33,768 nt of DNA from contig SVRY01000027.1 in NCBI GenBank assembly GCA_015064585.1, positions 1-33,768 of the forward strand, written 5' to 3'. This document shows, in pieces, positions 7,005-14,336 of this stretch. The position numbers and the translations under genes are program-made. The notes below the pieces were generated by a model. That model saw nothing but the letters and a program-made list of their open reading frames with translations, did no database searches and had not been told where the DNA came from. Numbering within the stretch: the first letter of the stretch is position 1; each line of letters begins with the position of its first letter. This DNA is from Oscillospiraceae bacterium. Lineage in GTDB: Bacteria; Bacillota; Clostridia; Oscillospirales; CAG-272.

Positions 7005-7961
7005 TCAAAACAGAGAAAGGAAGGGAATTTCCCGGTCATCCACGGTAAAGGTCTTTCCGTCAAGGTAGGATAGGGCATTTTCGGGACTTTCTAAGAAGGT
7101 CAGGCTGTGGGAATACAGTGCTTGGAATTTATATCCCCGCTCGCGGTCGCTTCGGTTGACGCCGTATTTGCCGTCGCCAAGCAGTGGATGCCCGATGTGG
7201 GAAAGATGGGCGCGGATCTGATGGGTGCGGCCGGTGACAAGATGCACTTCCAAAAGGGTCAGACCGTTCTTTTCCCTTATCACGCGGTATTTTGTGATAA
7301 TTTCCTTCGCATCGGGGTGATTTGGCTTTTTGTCGTGGACTGTAACCTTGTTCTTGTTGCTGTCCTTAATGAGCCAGCCTGTGAGGGTGTCTTGTTTTTT
7401 GTCGAAATGCCCATGGCAGACGCAGTAATACTGTTTTTTCAGTAGATCCATGCGGATCTTCTCGTTGAGTATTCGCAGAGCCGTTGCGTTTTTGGCGGCA
7501 ATGACAATGCCGCCTGTGTTGCGGTCAATGCGATTGCAAAGGGCGGGAGCGAAGGACTGCTCTGCCATGGGATCATATTCGCCCTTGCCGTACAGATATG
7601 CCTTGATGTGGTCGATAAGGGTGTCGGTGGTCTGACCGTCGTCGGCGTGCACGGGCATACCCGGCTTTTTGTCAATAAGCATCATGTTTTCATCTTCGTG
7701 CAAAATGTGCAAGCGCGGCTTTAAGCGCATAAAATCGTTCTTTTCCCCTTCTTTTGTGAAAAAGCCTTCGGAAATGAAGAGCTGAACGGTATCTCCCTCT
7801 TGCAGAATGTAATTCTGCTCGGCGCGCTTGCGGTTGACCTTGATCTTTTTTTGGCGGATCAAACGGTACATTAAAGGAACAGGCAGGGTCTTAACGGCTT
7901 TTTGCAGAAATTTGTCCAGCCGCTGTCCCGCATCGTTGCGGTGGATTTCCAGAATGTGCAT
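7005..7961 (-). CDS. RluC/RluD-family pseudouridine synthase
   Basis: This 318-residue enzyme isomerises uridine to pseudouridine in RNA, most likely 23S rRNA. An S4 RNA-binding domain occupies about residues 13-62. The catalytic core follows, with NRIDRNTGG at 143-150 carrying catalytic Asp146, then VTGRTHQIRAHLSHIGHPLLGDGKYG, the family's motif III. The usual HRLD is NRID here, a modest variation seen in Gram-positive members. ATG 7961 has GGAG 8-11 bases upstream; that site overlaps the stop codon of the preceding membrane-protein gene (5-base gap), indicating translational coupling. The exact uridine target cannot be named. Confidence 0.9.
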   Translation of the reverse strand: MHILEIHRNDAGQRLDKFLQKAVKTLPVPLMYRLIRQKKIKVNRKRAEQNYILQEGDTVQLFISEGFFTKEGEKNDFMRLKPRLHILHEDENMMLIDKKPGMPVHADDGQTTDTLIDHIKAYLYGKGEYDPMAEQSFAPALCNRIDRNTGGIVIAAKNATALRILNEKIRMDLLKKQYYCVCHGHFDKKQDTLTGWLIKDSNKNKVTVHDKKPNHPDAKEIITKYRVIREKNGLTLLEVHLVTGRTHQIRAHLSHIGHPLLGDGKYGVNRSDRERGYKFQALYSHSLTFLESPENALSYLDGKTFTVDDREIPFLSLF

Positions 7962-7966
7962 GATCG

Positions 7967-8458
7967 TTACTCCGTTCCTTTTTTTCTGCCAAGCAGAGAG
8001 GGATCTTTTTTGCGCTTGATCTCATAGCATACTGCCACAAATGCCCCGTGGAAGATAAGATGCAGCGCAAGTCCCAGATACAGGTTTTTTGTCAGATAGA
8101 AAAAGATGAGTACGGGCAGAAATACTGTGGTGGTAAAGCCCTCGTACATGGCAGTATTCCCTGCGATCAAACAAACAATAAGGGTTAGGATCAGAAAAAC
8201 AAGGGCGCTCAGACACTCTCCCAAAAGATAGTTTCCTCGGCGAATACCCGAAAGCTTGGCGGTCATGATCATGCGGTAGATCATGATACACTGCACAAAA
8301 AGTCCGATGGCACCTGTCAGAATGCGAATTACCGAAGGGGATGTACCGCTGTCCTTGCATACATACAGAAACATGATACTCAGGCACGCGCCGATGAGTT
8401 CAAAGACGGTAAAGAGAATAAGTTTGGTTAAAATATAGCCGGGCGATAATTTTTGCAT
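7967..8458 (-). CDS. Small polytopic membrane protein of unknown function
   Basis: The 163-residue protein has about four transmembrane helices (roughly 12-32, 44-66, 82-102 and 107-150, the last possibly two spans) and a Lys/Arg-rich C-terminal tail (IKRKKDPSLLGRKKG). No family motif was recognised. It is the first gene of a two-gene operon with the pseudouridine synthase. AGGAG lies 7-11 bases before ATG 8458, and a promoter was identified at 8494-8522. Confidence 0.75.
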   Translation of the reverse strand: MQKLSPGYILTKLILFTVFELIGACLSIMFLYVCKDSGTSPSVIRILTGAIGLFVQCIMIYRMIMTAKLSGIRRGNYLLGECLSALVFLILTLIVCLIAGNTAMYEGFTTTVFLPVLIFFYLTKNLYLGLALHLIFHGAFVAVCYEIKRKKDPSLLGRKKGTE

Positions 8459-8493
8459 GGTTTTCTCCTATATAAAAATCGGTCATTACATAC

Positions 8494-8522
8494 ATTTTAC
8501 TACAAATTTTCCCTTTTTACAA
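8494..8522 (-). promoter_or_regulatory. Minus-strand promoter for the membrane protein/pseudouridine synthase operon
   Basis: On the minus strand, TTGTAA (8522-8517), a 17-bp spacer and TAAAAT (8499-8494). Confidence 0.6.
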
Positions 8523-8569
8523 GGGGCACTTGTTCAAATCTATAAATTTTAAAAAAAATTAAAATTCTC

Positions 8570-8627
8570 TTTCAATTCCGAATTGTTTGTGCTATAATGT
8601 CTACAGAAGTCGGTGGATTTTGCCGAC
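8570..8627 (+). promoter_or_regulatory. Promoter and leader hairpin of the PRPP synthetase gene
   Basis: A perfect TATAAT lies at 8593-8598 behind a weak -35 (TTTCAA, 8570-8575). The leader forms a small GTCGG/CCGAC hairpin (8609-8613 with 8623-8627) before the start codon at 8669; no known riboswitch was recognised. Confidence 0.55.
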
Positions 8628-8668
8628 CGTACACAATAACAATGAAGATTGAAAAGGCGGTATTCATT

Positions 8669-9790
8669 ATGAGTCATACACCATTCGGAGATCTGAGTAT
8701 TATTGCCATGAAAGGCTGTGAAGGTTTTGTCAGCCAGGTTGACGCGTTCTTAAAGCAGTGGCACGGTACCGATGAAAGCTTTACTGTAAGAGCAGAGTGT
8801 CCCAGATTCGGCAGCGGCGAAGGTAAAGGTCTTTTGCATGACAGTATGCGCGGCAGAGACGTGTTTATTATCTGCGATGTATTCAACTACGGCGTTACCT
8901 ACAAGATGTACGGTCAGACGGTTCCCATGAGCCCGGACGATCATTTTGCCGACCTCAAGAGAGTAATCGGAGCCATCGGCGGCAAAGCAAGACGTATTAC
9001 CGTAATTATGCCCATGCTGTACGAAGGCAGACAGCACAAGAGAAGCACCAGAGAATCGCTGGACTGCGCTATGATGCTGCAGGAACTGACCAATATGGGT
9101 GTTTCCAATATTCTCACCTTTGACGCACACGACCCCAGAGTGCAGAACGCGATTCCGCTGTACGGCTTTGATAATGTACAGCCCACCTATCAGATGATCA
9201 AGGCGCTGATTCAGAATGTGCCGGATCTGACTCTGAATGCGGATCACGCCACCATCGTTTCTCCTGACGAGGGCGGTATGGGAAGATGTATGTATTTCTC
9301 CTCGGTTCTGAAATTGGATCTGGGTATGTTCTATAAGAGACGTAACTATGCCGTGATCATCAACGGCAGAAACCCCATTGAAGCACACGAATATTTGGGC
9401 AAATCGGTGGAAGGCAAGGACGTGATCATTGTGGACGACATGATCTCTTCCGGTGACTCCATTATTGATATTGCCGAAAAGCTCAAGGCAAGAGGTGCCA
9501 AGCGCGTATTTGCCTTCACCACCTTCGGACTGTTCTGCAACGGTCTGGAACGCTTTGACGAGGCATACGAAAAGGGTATTTTGGACAAGGTGTTCACCAC
9601 CAACCTGATCTATCGCCCTGAAGAACTGCTGGCAAGAGACTGGTACTGCGAGGTTAATATCTGCAAGTATGTAGCACTGTTGGTGGACTCCATGAACAAG
9701 GACGATACCATCAGCGGACTGCTGGATCCCGTACAGAAGATCCACAGCTATGTGGACCGTATGGTTGCCGAAGGCAAACTGAAAGTATAA
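8669..9790 (+). CDS. prs: Ribose-phosphate pyrophosphokinase, long form
   Basis: The enzyme makes PRPP from ribose 5-phosphate and ATP, feeding purine, pyrimidine, NAD, His and Trp synthesis. The PRPP-binding loop DVIIVDDMISSGDS is at residues 251-264. The catalytic flexible loop appears as YEGRQHKR (118-125), and FDAHDPRVQNAIP (151-163) matches the DLHA..QIQGF region. At 373 residues it is longer than the classical form of about 315, with an extended N terminus and C terminus, and several motifs diverge, so regulation may differ. ATG 8669 has AAAGGCGG upstream; an ATG at 8642 lacks a ribosome site. It is monocistronic with its own terminator. Confidence 0.9.
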   Translation: MSHTPFGDLSIIAMKGCEGFVSQVDAFLKQWHGTDESFTVRAECPRFGSGEGKGLLHDSMRGRDVFIICDVFNYGVTYKMYGQTVPMSPDDHFADLKRVIGAIGGKARRITVIMPMLYEGRQHKRSTRESLDCAMMLQELTNMGVSNILTFDAHDPRVQNAIPLYGFDNVQPTYQMIKALIQNVPDLTLNADHATIVSPDEGGMGRCMYFSSVLKLDLGMFYKRRNYAVIINGRNPIEAHEYLGKSVEGKDVIIVDDMISSGDSIIDIAEKLKARGAKRVFAFTTFGLFCNGLERFDEAYEKGILDKVFTTNLIYRPEELLARDWYCEVNICKYVALLVDSMNKDDTISGLLDPVQKIHSYVDRMVAEGKLKV

Positions 9791-9802
9791 TTGACAGAAT
9801 AG

Positions 9803-9841
9803 AACGAGGCTATCCGAGATAAAACAGGAAAGCCTCGTTTT
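9803..9841 (+). terminator. Terminator after prs
   Basis: AACGAGGCT (9803-9811) pairs with AGCCTCGTT (9831-9839) followed by TT. The loop is unusually long (19 nt). Confidence 0.65.
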
Positions 9842-9865
9842 GATTCCTATAACTGAGAGGGAAAT

Positions 9866-10378
9866 ATGAAAAACGTACTGTTGGTAATCGATATGCAAAA
9901 CGACTTTATCGACGGCGCGCTGGGCACTGCCGAAGCGATTGCCATTGTGGATAAAGTGAAGAAAAAGATCGAAAAATTTGGGGGTGCGGTGTATTATACA
10001 AGAGATACCCATCCTGAAAGCTATCTGGAAACCAGAGAAGGGAAACATTTGCCCGTACCCCACTGCATCAAAGGAAGCAAGGGCTGGCAGATCAGCGAAA
10101 AACTGCAGGGCCTTCGCTGTGACGGCATCATCGACAAGCCCACCTTCGGCTCCACCGAGCTGCAAGACTTGTTGAGAAAGGAAGCACCCGAAAATATCAC
10201 CCTTGTGGGGCTTTGCACCGATATCTGTGTTATTTCCAATGCCATGCTGCTCAAAGCGGCACTTCCCGAGGCGAATATTACAGTGGATGCCGAGTGCTGT
10301 GCGGGGGTCACGCCCGAAAGCCACAAGCGGGCACTGCTTGCCATGCAGATGTGCCAGATTCAAATAGAAAATATGTAA
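9866..10378 (+). CDS. Isochorismatase-like cysteine hydrolase, probable nicotinamidase
   Basis: This 170-residue protein probably hydrolyses nicotinamide to nicotinate in the NAD salvage pathway. The catalytic triad is visible: Asp9 in IDMQNDF, Lys91 in DKPTFG and Cys121 in CTDICV. RDTHPES (Asp47, His49) with His66 fits the PncA metal site. GAGAGGG lies shortly before ATG 9866. Its neighbour prs makes the PRPP that nicotinate phosphoribosyltransferase would use, a plausible functional link. Other amide or isochorismate substrates are possible, so the family is firmer than the substrate. Confidence 0.85.
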   Translation: MKNVLLVIDMQNDFIDGALGTAEAIAIVDKVKKKIEKFGGAVYYTRDTHPESYLETREGKHLPVPHCIKGSKGWQISEKLQGLRCDGIIDKPTFGSTELQDLLRKEAPENITLVGLCTDICVISNAMLLKAALPEANITVDAECCAGVTPESHKRALLAMQMCQIQIENM

Positions 10379-10394
10379 GGAAAAAGCACGTCAT

Positions 10395-10427
10395 GCCCAA
10401 CTTCTCATAAGGAAGTTGGGCAGTTTT
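10395..10427 (+). terminator. Terminator after the nicotinamidase-like gene
   Basis: GCCCAACTTC (10395-10404) pairs with GAAGTTGGGC (10412-10421) around a 7-nt loop, then AGTTTT. The T tail merges with the first word of hairpin array A. Confidence 0.85.
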
Positions 10428-10600
10428 ATTCGCCTGCGGCGAGTTATATTGCTTCGCAGTTATATTCTTGCTGCGGTGCAGCAGAGTGATATTTGCTTCG
10501 CAAGTTTAGGGGCGAATAAAATATCACGAAAGCCGCAGGCTTTCATATCACTCTGTTGCGAAGCAACAAGAATATCACTCCGACGCAGTCGGAATATAAC
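10424..10600. repeat. Hairpin array A (GTGATAT/ATATCAC family)
   Basis: Seven spacers are present. Left-type words GTTATATT (10443-10450, 10459-10466) and GTGATATT (10486-10493) come first. Right-type words AATATCAC (10520-10527), ATATCAC (10545-10551), AATATCAC (10571-10578) and AATATAAC (10593-10600) follow. Between them lie different short perfect hairpins, for example GAAAGCC-gca-GGCTTTC (10528-10544), TGTTGC-gaa-GCAACA (10554-10568) and TCCGAC-gca-GTCGGA (10579-10593). TTTTATTCGCC (10424-10434) is an exact inverse of GGCGAATAAAA (10511-10521) and encloses the left half. It lies directly before the four-helix-bundle gene. Confidence 0.85.
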
Positions 10601-10629
10601 TTGACTTATTGTGGATTTTGATGTATTAT
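10601..10629 (+). promoter_or_regulatory. Promoter of the four-helix-bundle gene
   Basis: TTGACT (10601-10606), a 17-bp spacer and TATTAT (10624-10629). It begins at the very base after array A ends, and predicts a leader of only about a dozen bases before ATG 10648. Confidence 0.7.
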
Positions 10630-10647
10630 ATTCGCAGAGGTGATATT

Positions 10648-10998
10648 ATGCCAAACAGCATTATGAGAGATAAGGCAAAGAAATTTGCTAAAAACATCGT
10701 TTTCCTCTGCCGTAATATGAAAGTAGCACATAAAGAAGCAACGCTGATCAACCAATTATTACGTTCTGGCACGTCTATAGGTGCCAATATTCACGAGGCG
10801 CAGTATGCGCAAGGAACAAAAGATTTCATATCTAAACTTGAAATAGCGCAGAAAGAATGCTATGAAACCGAATATTGGCTTGAACTTTTGTTTGAAACGG
10901 GTTGTATTGAAGAAAAAGATTATAAGCTTATTCAAAATGAATGCGGTGCGATACGCAGAATGTTGATAGCATCGTTGAATACGATTAAATCGAAATAA
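10648..10998 (+). CDS. Four-helix-bundle protein of the 23S rRNA IVS / Avd-like family
   Basis: The 116-residue protein shows the family signature clearly: QLLRSGTSIGANIHEA (36-51), a DFISKLEIAQKE helix (59-70) and ETEYWLELL (73-81). Relatives are encoded in rRNA intervening sequences and include Avd, the pentameric basic partner of retroelement reverse transcriptases; a general nucleic-acid-binding role is inferred. The start is ATG 10648 (not a TTG at 10609, which lies within the promoter spacer). Its ribosome site AGAGGTGA and the bases up to the ATG contain GTGATATT, the spacer word of the adjacent array, and TATTCGC, its box word. No rRNA or reverse transcriptase is in the window. Function here is unknown; context suggests an association with the hairpin arrays. 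Confidence 0.9.
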   Translation: MPNSIMRDKAKKFAKNIVFLCRNMKVAHKEATLINQLLRSGTSIGANIHEAQYAQGTKDFISKLEIAQKECYETEYWLELLFETGCIEEKDYKLIQNECGAIRRMLIASLNTIKSK

Positions 10999-11003
10999 GA
11001 ATA

Positions 11004-11059
11004 GGGGTATGGGCTTTGCCCTATGCATTTGTAATATAAATGCGAAACTGGCGATAAAA
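11004..11059 (+). repeat. 56-bp dispersed repeat, copy 1
   Basis: It starts GGGGTATGGGC and ends GGCGATAAAA, and is 50/56 identical to 25547-25602. Two hairpins can form: GGGC-TTT-GCCC and GCATTT...AAATGC. It begins 5 bases after the four-helix-bundle stop codon, and its terminal A run leads into the AAAGGAG ribosome site of the next gene. Confidence 0.85.
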
Positions 11060-11071
11060 GGAGTGATAACA

Positions 11072-11656
11072 ATGTCAAAAATTGTATTATCTTCATGCGA
11101 CTTTAGGAACAGTGAATCCGCTAAATATATATACGACAATTTGCCACGTCCGGTTGATCAATGCAGGGTACTGTACTTTCCAAATGAAAAAGCCACAGAG
11201 GAAGCAATAAAAAGTATAAAATTCTATCAACGCCTTTCTGAATTTGGGTTTTCCAAAGAAAACATATATGTTTTTAATTATTTTTCCCCTGCTGAATTTG
11301 CTGCAAATACTCATATAGATGTTATATACATTAGCGGCGGAAACACTTTTGGAACCTTGAAAAGAATTAAAGAATCAAGAGCAGAAAAGGTTATACTTGA
11401 TTGCTTGTCTCACGGAGCAATGTATATCGGCGGTAGTGCCGGTGCACATATTGCTTCTCGTTCTATTCAACATGTAGCCAAGTATGATGTTGACACATAT
11501 GGGTTAACGGATTTTTCTGGATTATGTTTATTTGACGGTATTTTAATATGTCATTATTCGGATTTGCGAGAAACAGACTATATGACTTTAATCGAAGCAG
11601 GAAAACAAAATATTATTAAACTTCGAGATCAAGATTTTATTGTTTTCGATATATAA
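11072..11656 (+). CDS. Peptidase S51 / peptidase E-like Ser hydrolase
   Basis: This 194-residue protein has the class I glutamine-amidotransferase-like fold of peptidase E. ISGGNTFGTL (87-96) is followed by the nucleophile elbow GGSAGAH with Ser122, and ICHYSDLRETDY places His161 where the family has its catalytic His. Peptidase E relatives cleave Asp-X dipeptides, but this is a divergent member and the substrate is open. ATG 11072 has AAAGGAG 9 bases upstream. Base composition is distinctly AT-richer than the flanking prs and FliB-like genes, matching the preceding four-helix-bundle gene, which suggests the islet was acquired. It may be cotranscribed with that gene. Confidence 0.8.
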   Translation: MSKIVLSSCDFRNSESAKYIYDNLPRPVDQCRVLYFPNEKATEEAIKSIKFYQRLSEFGFSKENIYVFNYFSPAEFAANTHIDVIYISGGNTFGTLKRIKESRAEKVILDCLSHGAMYIGGSAGAHIASRSIQHVAKYDVDTYGLTDFSGLCLFDGILICHYSDLRETDYMTLIEAGKQNIIKLRDQDFIVFDI

Positions 11657-11661
11657 GATAA

Positions 11662-11690
11662 CCCTGACAGATCTTTGAAATCTGTTGGGG
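11662..11690 (+). terminator. Probable terminator of the peptidase gene
   Basis: CCCTGACAGAT (11662-11672) pairs with ATCTGTTGGGG (11680-11690) using two G-T pairs. A pyrimidine-rich but imperfect T tract follows. Confidence 0.55.
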
Positions 11691-11783
11691 CCTTCTATTT
11701 GTTTTCTGCAGATCAAATTTGAGTCTTATGAGTAAACTTCCTTATGAGAACCAGCCTATCGCCGTGTTTTTTCTATGGCATGA

Positions 11784-11813
11784 TTGACAAGAACCCTTGC
11801 GGTGTTGTATAAT
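11784..11813 (+). promoter_or_regulatory. Promoter of the FliB-like operon
   Basis: TTGACA (11784-11789) and TATAAT (11808-11813), both consensus, with an 18-bp spacer, 30 bases before the start codon. Confidence 0.85.
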
Positions 11814-11842
11814 AATGTTATTCCAATACAATAAGGTGTCTT

Positions 11843-12889
11843 ATGAACGAAACAAAACTGTTTTTAATGCCCGACTATTTTCCCTCCTTTTCTTGTAAAA
11901 TGGGGGCTTGCCGTACGGTCTGCTGCAGCGGCTGGCAGGTCAGTATTTCCCTTGAAAACTATTTTGCCCTGCTGGGAACGGAGTGCTCTATGGAGCTTCG
12001 CCGTAAAATGGACTGTGCTCTTAAGCCTGTTGACTATCCCGATGATGGCAAATATGCGGTGATCCGCCCCAATTATTTGGGTGAGTGCCCTCTTCGCTTG
12101 GAGGACGGACGGTGCGGCGTGCAGGCGGAGCTGGGCGAGGATATTTTGCCCGATATCTGCCGACTGTACCCAAGAGGCGTGCGCTGTCACGGTGATCACT
12201 TTGAAATATCGCTGGCAAACAGCTGTGAAGCGGTGCCTGAGCTGTTTTTGCGCCGCGAAGAACCCATCACCTTTGCCAAACGGGAGTGGCGCATGAAACT
12301 GCCGCCCATGCCGAGTGAGGAACTGGGGACATGGCAGGCGCGCAAAGCCTGTATCGATATTATGCAGAACCGTGCGCATTCTCTTCCCGAAAGGCTGGCA
12401 CGGCTTGGCAATATCCAAGCGCAAGAGGCCAACGCGCAAACGGTGCAGACTGTTATTTCCATCCTGCACGCGCTGGCGGAGCATAGCGACAGTATCCGTC
12501 CCTATTGTGAAAAAGCCCTTTCGTACCTGGAAAACGGTGATATCATGGAAAATTACTGCAGGGCAAGGGATCATTTTACTGCCTATCTTCCCGATTGGGA
12601 GCTGTTTTTTGAGCACCTCTTGGTCAATCATATGTTTTTTACCCGCTATCCCTTCTCGGAAGGCGGGATCCGAGAAGCCGATCGGTTTGCAGCTCTTGCC
12701 CTCGTATATGCCGCTTTGCGCCTGCTGGTTCTCGGATATATGGCAAACAGTGCTTTGGATGCGGATCTGACCGATGCGGTGGCGGCGGCATTTCGTCTCA
12801 TTGACCATACGGATTTTGACCGCACGTCACTGTATATGTTACATCAGTTTTCGTATGAAAATAAAATGGAAAAACTGCTTACGGTATAA
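11843..12889 (+). CDS. FliB-like cysteine-rich protein (flagellin lysine-N-methylase family)
   Basis: The 348-residue protein carries the family's cysteine-rich N-terminal half: Cys18, Cys23, Cys27 and Cys28 in SCKMGACRTVCCSGW, then ECPLRLEDGRC and a DICRLYPRG segment. The C-terminal half is helical. FliB of Salmonella methylates flagellin lysines; the cysteines suggest a metal or Fe-S site. No flagellin or flagellar gene occurs in the window, so the substrate is uncertain and may not be flagellin. AAGGTG lies 4 bases before ATG 11843. It is the first gene of a five-gene operon and paralogous to the protein at 13424-14335. Confidence 0.8.
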   Translation: MNETKLFLMPDYFPSFSCKMGACRTVCCSGWQVSISLENYFALLGTECSMELRRKMDCALKPVDYPDDGKYAVIRPNYLGECPLRLEDGRCGVQAELGEDILPDICRLYPRGVRCHGDHFEISLANSCEAVPELFLRREEPITFAKREWRMKLPPMPSEELGTWQARKACIDIMQNRAHSLPERLARLGNIQAQEANAQTVQTVISILHALAEHSDSIRPYCEKALSYLENGDIMENYCRARDHFTAYLPDWELFFEHLLVNHMFFTRYPFSEGGIREADRFAALALVYAALRLLVLGYMANSALDADLTDAVAAAFRLIDHTDFDRTSLYMLHQFSYENKMEKLLTV

Positions 12890-12902
12890 AAAGGAGAAAA
12901 AT

Positions 12903-13427
12903 ATGGAAAACACGGTTATTCAATCGCTTTGCGAGCGCCGCAGTGTGCGTAAATATCAGTCCCGCCCGGTGGATGAGGCGGTGCTTTCAGAGATTTTAAA
13001 AGCGGGCACCTATGCCGCCACCGGCATGAACCGTCAGTCTCCCGTGATCGTTGTGATACAGGACCCCGAGACAAGAGAACAGGTTCGCCAAATGAACGCC
13101 GAGATCATGGGTACGCCCGACGCCGATCCCTTTTACGGTGCGCCCGCCATTCTCTTGGTGCTTGCCGACAGTAATATCCGTACCCATGTGGAGGACGGAT
13201 CGCTGGTACTGGGCAATTTGATGAATGCTGCCCATGCGCTGGGGGTGGATTCCTGCTGGATCCATCGGGCAAAGGAAGAATTTGCAAGCGAAGAGGGAAA
13301 AGCACTGCTGAAAAGATGGGGAATTACCGAAAACTACGTGGGTATCGGGCATTTGGCGCTGGGTTATCGCGACTGTCCTTATCCTGAGGCAAGAGAACGT
13401 AAAGAAAACTATATTATCCGAGTATGA
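12903..13427 (+). CDS. Nitroreductase-family FMN oxidoreductase
   Basis: The 174-residue flavoprotein uses NAD(P)H to reduce nitro or other electron-poor substrates. ERRSVRKYQSRPV at 10-22 is the FMN-phosphate-binding start of the family, ATGMNRQSP follows near 40, and LGNLMNAAHALGVDSCWIHR and the GIGHLALGY end are typical. AAGGAG lies 6 bases before ATG 12903. The stop overlaps the next start by ATGA. Its position between two FliB-like genes suggests a redox partner or detoxification role, but that is inference. Confidence 0.88.
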   Translation: MENTVIQSLCERRSVRKYQSRPVDEAVLSEILKAGTYAATGMNRQSPVIVVIQDPETREQVRQMNAEIMGTPDADPFYGAPAILLVLADSNIRTHVEDGSLVLGNLMNAAHALGVDSCWIHRAKEEFASEEGKALLKRWGITENYVGIGHLALGYRDCPYPEARERKENYIIRV

Positions 13428-14335
13428 AAGAGATCATGCCCCGCTATATGCGGGAATTTCGCTGTATTGCCTCCGCCTGCCGTCACAGCTGTTGCGTGGG
13501 CTGGGAGATTGATATTGACGACGAAACGCTGGCATACTACCGCAGTGTCGAAGGTGCATTTGGAAAAAGACTGGCAGAGAATATTGCGCAGGGAGAGGAA
13601 ACTGCCTGTTTTCGCTTAGGAAAGGACGAGAGATGCCCTTTTTTAAATGAAAAAGGTCTTTGTGATATTTATACCGAGCTTGGCGAGGGGGCGCTTTGCC
13701 AAATCTGCAGTGATCATCCCCGTTTTCGCAATTATTTTTCAAACTGTACCGAGCTTGGTCTTGGACTTTGCTGTGAGGCGGCGGCAGAGCTTGTGCTTTC
13801 GCAAAAAGGGAAGTGGGAATTGGATACCCTGTGGGATGACGGCGAAAAGCAGATGCCAAGCGATGCTGAAGAAGCCCTATTGACTCTGCGGGAAGAGCTC
13901 TTTTCGCTTTTATGGGAAGATGCTCCCGTATCGCTCCTTGCCGAAAAAATGCAGGAAAAGCCCCTTCCCGAAATGGATTGGTGCGCAAAACTGCGAGAGC
14001 TTGAACAGCTTGACCCCGCTTGGGACAGGTATCTGTCGGCGCTTTCCGCTGCCCCAAAGCAGGTGTGGGATGCGCCCATGGATGTCTTTGACATGGCATT
14101 TCGCAATCTGCTTACCTATTTTCTCTACCGTCATTTGACGGGGGCTGAAAATGAAGCACAGCGCAGAGCGAGAGTGGGTTTTGCCTATCTTGCCTACCGC
14201 GTGATCAGAGCACTTTGCGCCAACCCAAAGGAGTGCACCTTTGCCGACCTTGCGGAATTTTGCAGGCTGTATTCCTCGGAAATTGAGTACAGTGAAGAGA
14301 ATACCGAAATATTACTTCATTTATTGGGAGATTAG
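13424..14335 (+). CDS. FliB-like cysteine-rich protein, second copy
   Basis: The 303-residue paralogue of the upstream protein has Cys14, Cys19, Cys23 and Cys24 in FRCIASACRHSCCVGWEIDI, then CPFLNEKGLCDIY and ALCQICSDHPRF. This is closer to canonical FliB/YkgJ-type metal-binding motifs than the first copy. The start overlaps the nitroreductase stop by 4 bases, so translation is likely coupled. The two copies differ strongly outside the cysteine motifs, indicating an old duplication or separate acquisition. Substrate unknown. Confidence 0.82.
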   Translation: MKEIMPRYMREFRCIASACRHSCCVGWEIDIDDETLAYYRSVEGAFGKRLAENIAQGEETACFRLGKDERCPFLNEKGLCDIYTELGEGALCQICSDHPRFRNYFSNCTELGLGLCCEAAAELVLSQKGKWELDTLWDDGEKQMPSDAEEALLTLREELFSLLWEDAPVSLLAEKMQEKPLPEMDWCAKLRELEQLDPAWDRYLSALSAAPKQVWDAPMDVFDMAFRNLLTYFLYRHLTGAENEAQRRARVGFAYLAYRVIRALCANPKECTFADLAEFCRLYSSEIEYSEENTEILLHLLGD

Positions 14336-14336
14336 C

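Noticed and set aside
8750-10363. 537-residue minus-strand open frame spanning prs and the nicotinamidase-like gene
   Set aside because: It crosses two well-supported genes and their terminator and has no recognisable domains.
10648-10998. Diversity-generating retroelement (Avd) or rRNA intervening sequence
   Set aside because: No reverse transcriptase, template/variable repeat or rRNA gene lies in the window. Only the protein fold matches.
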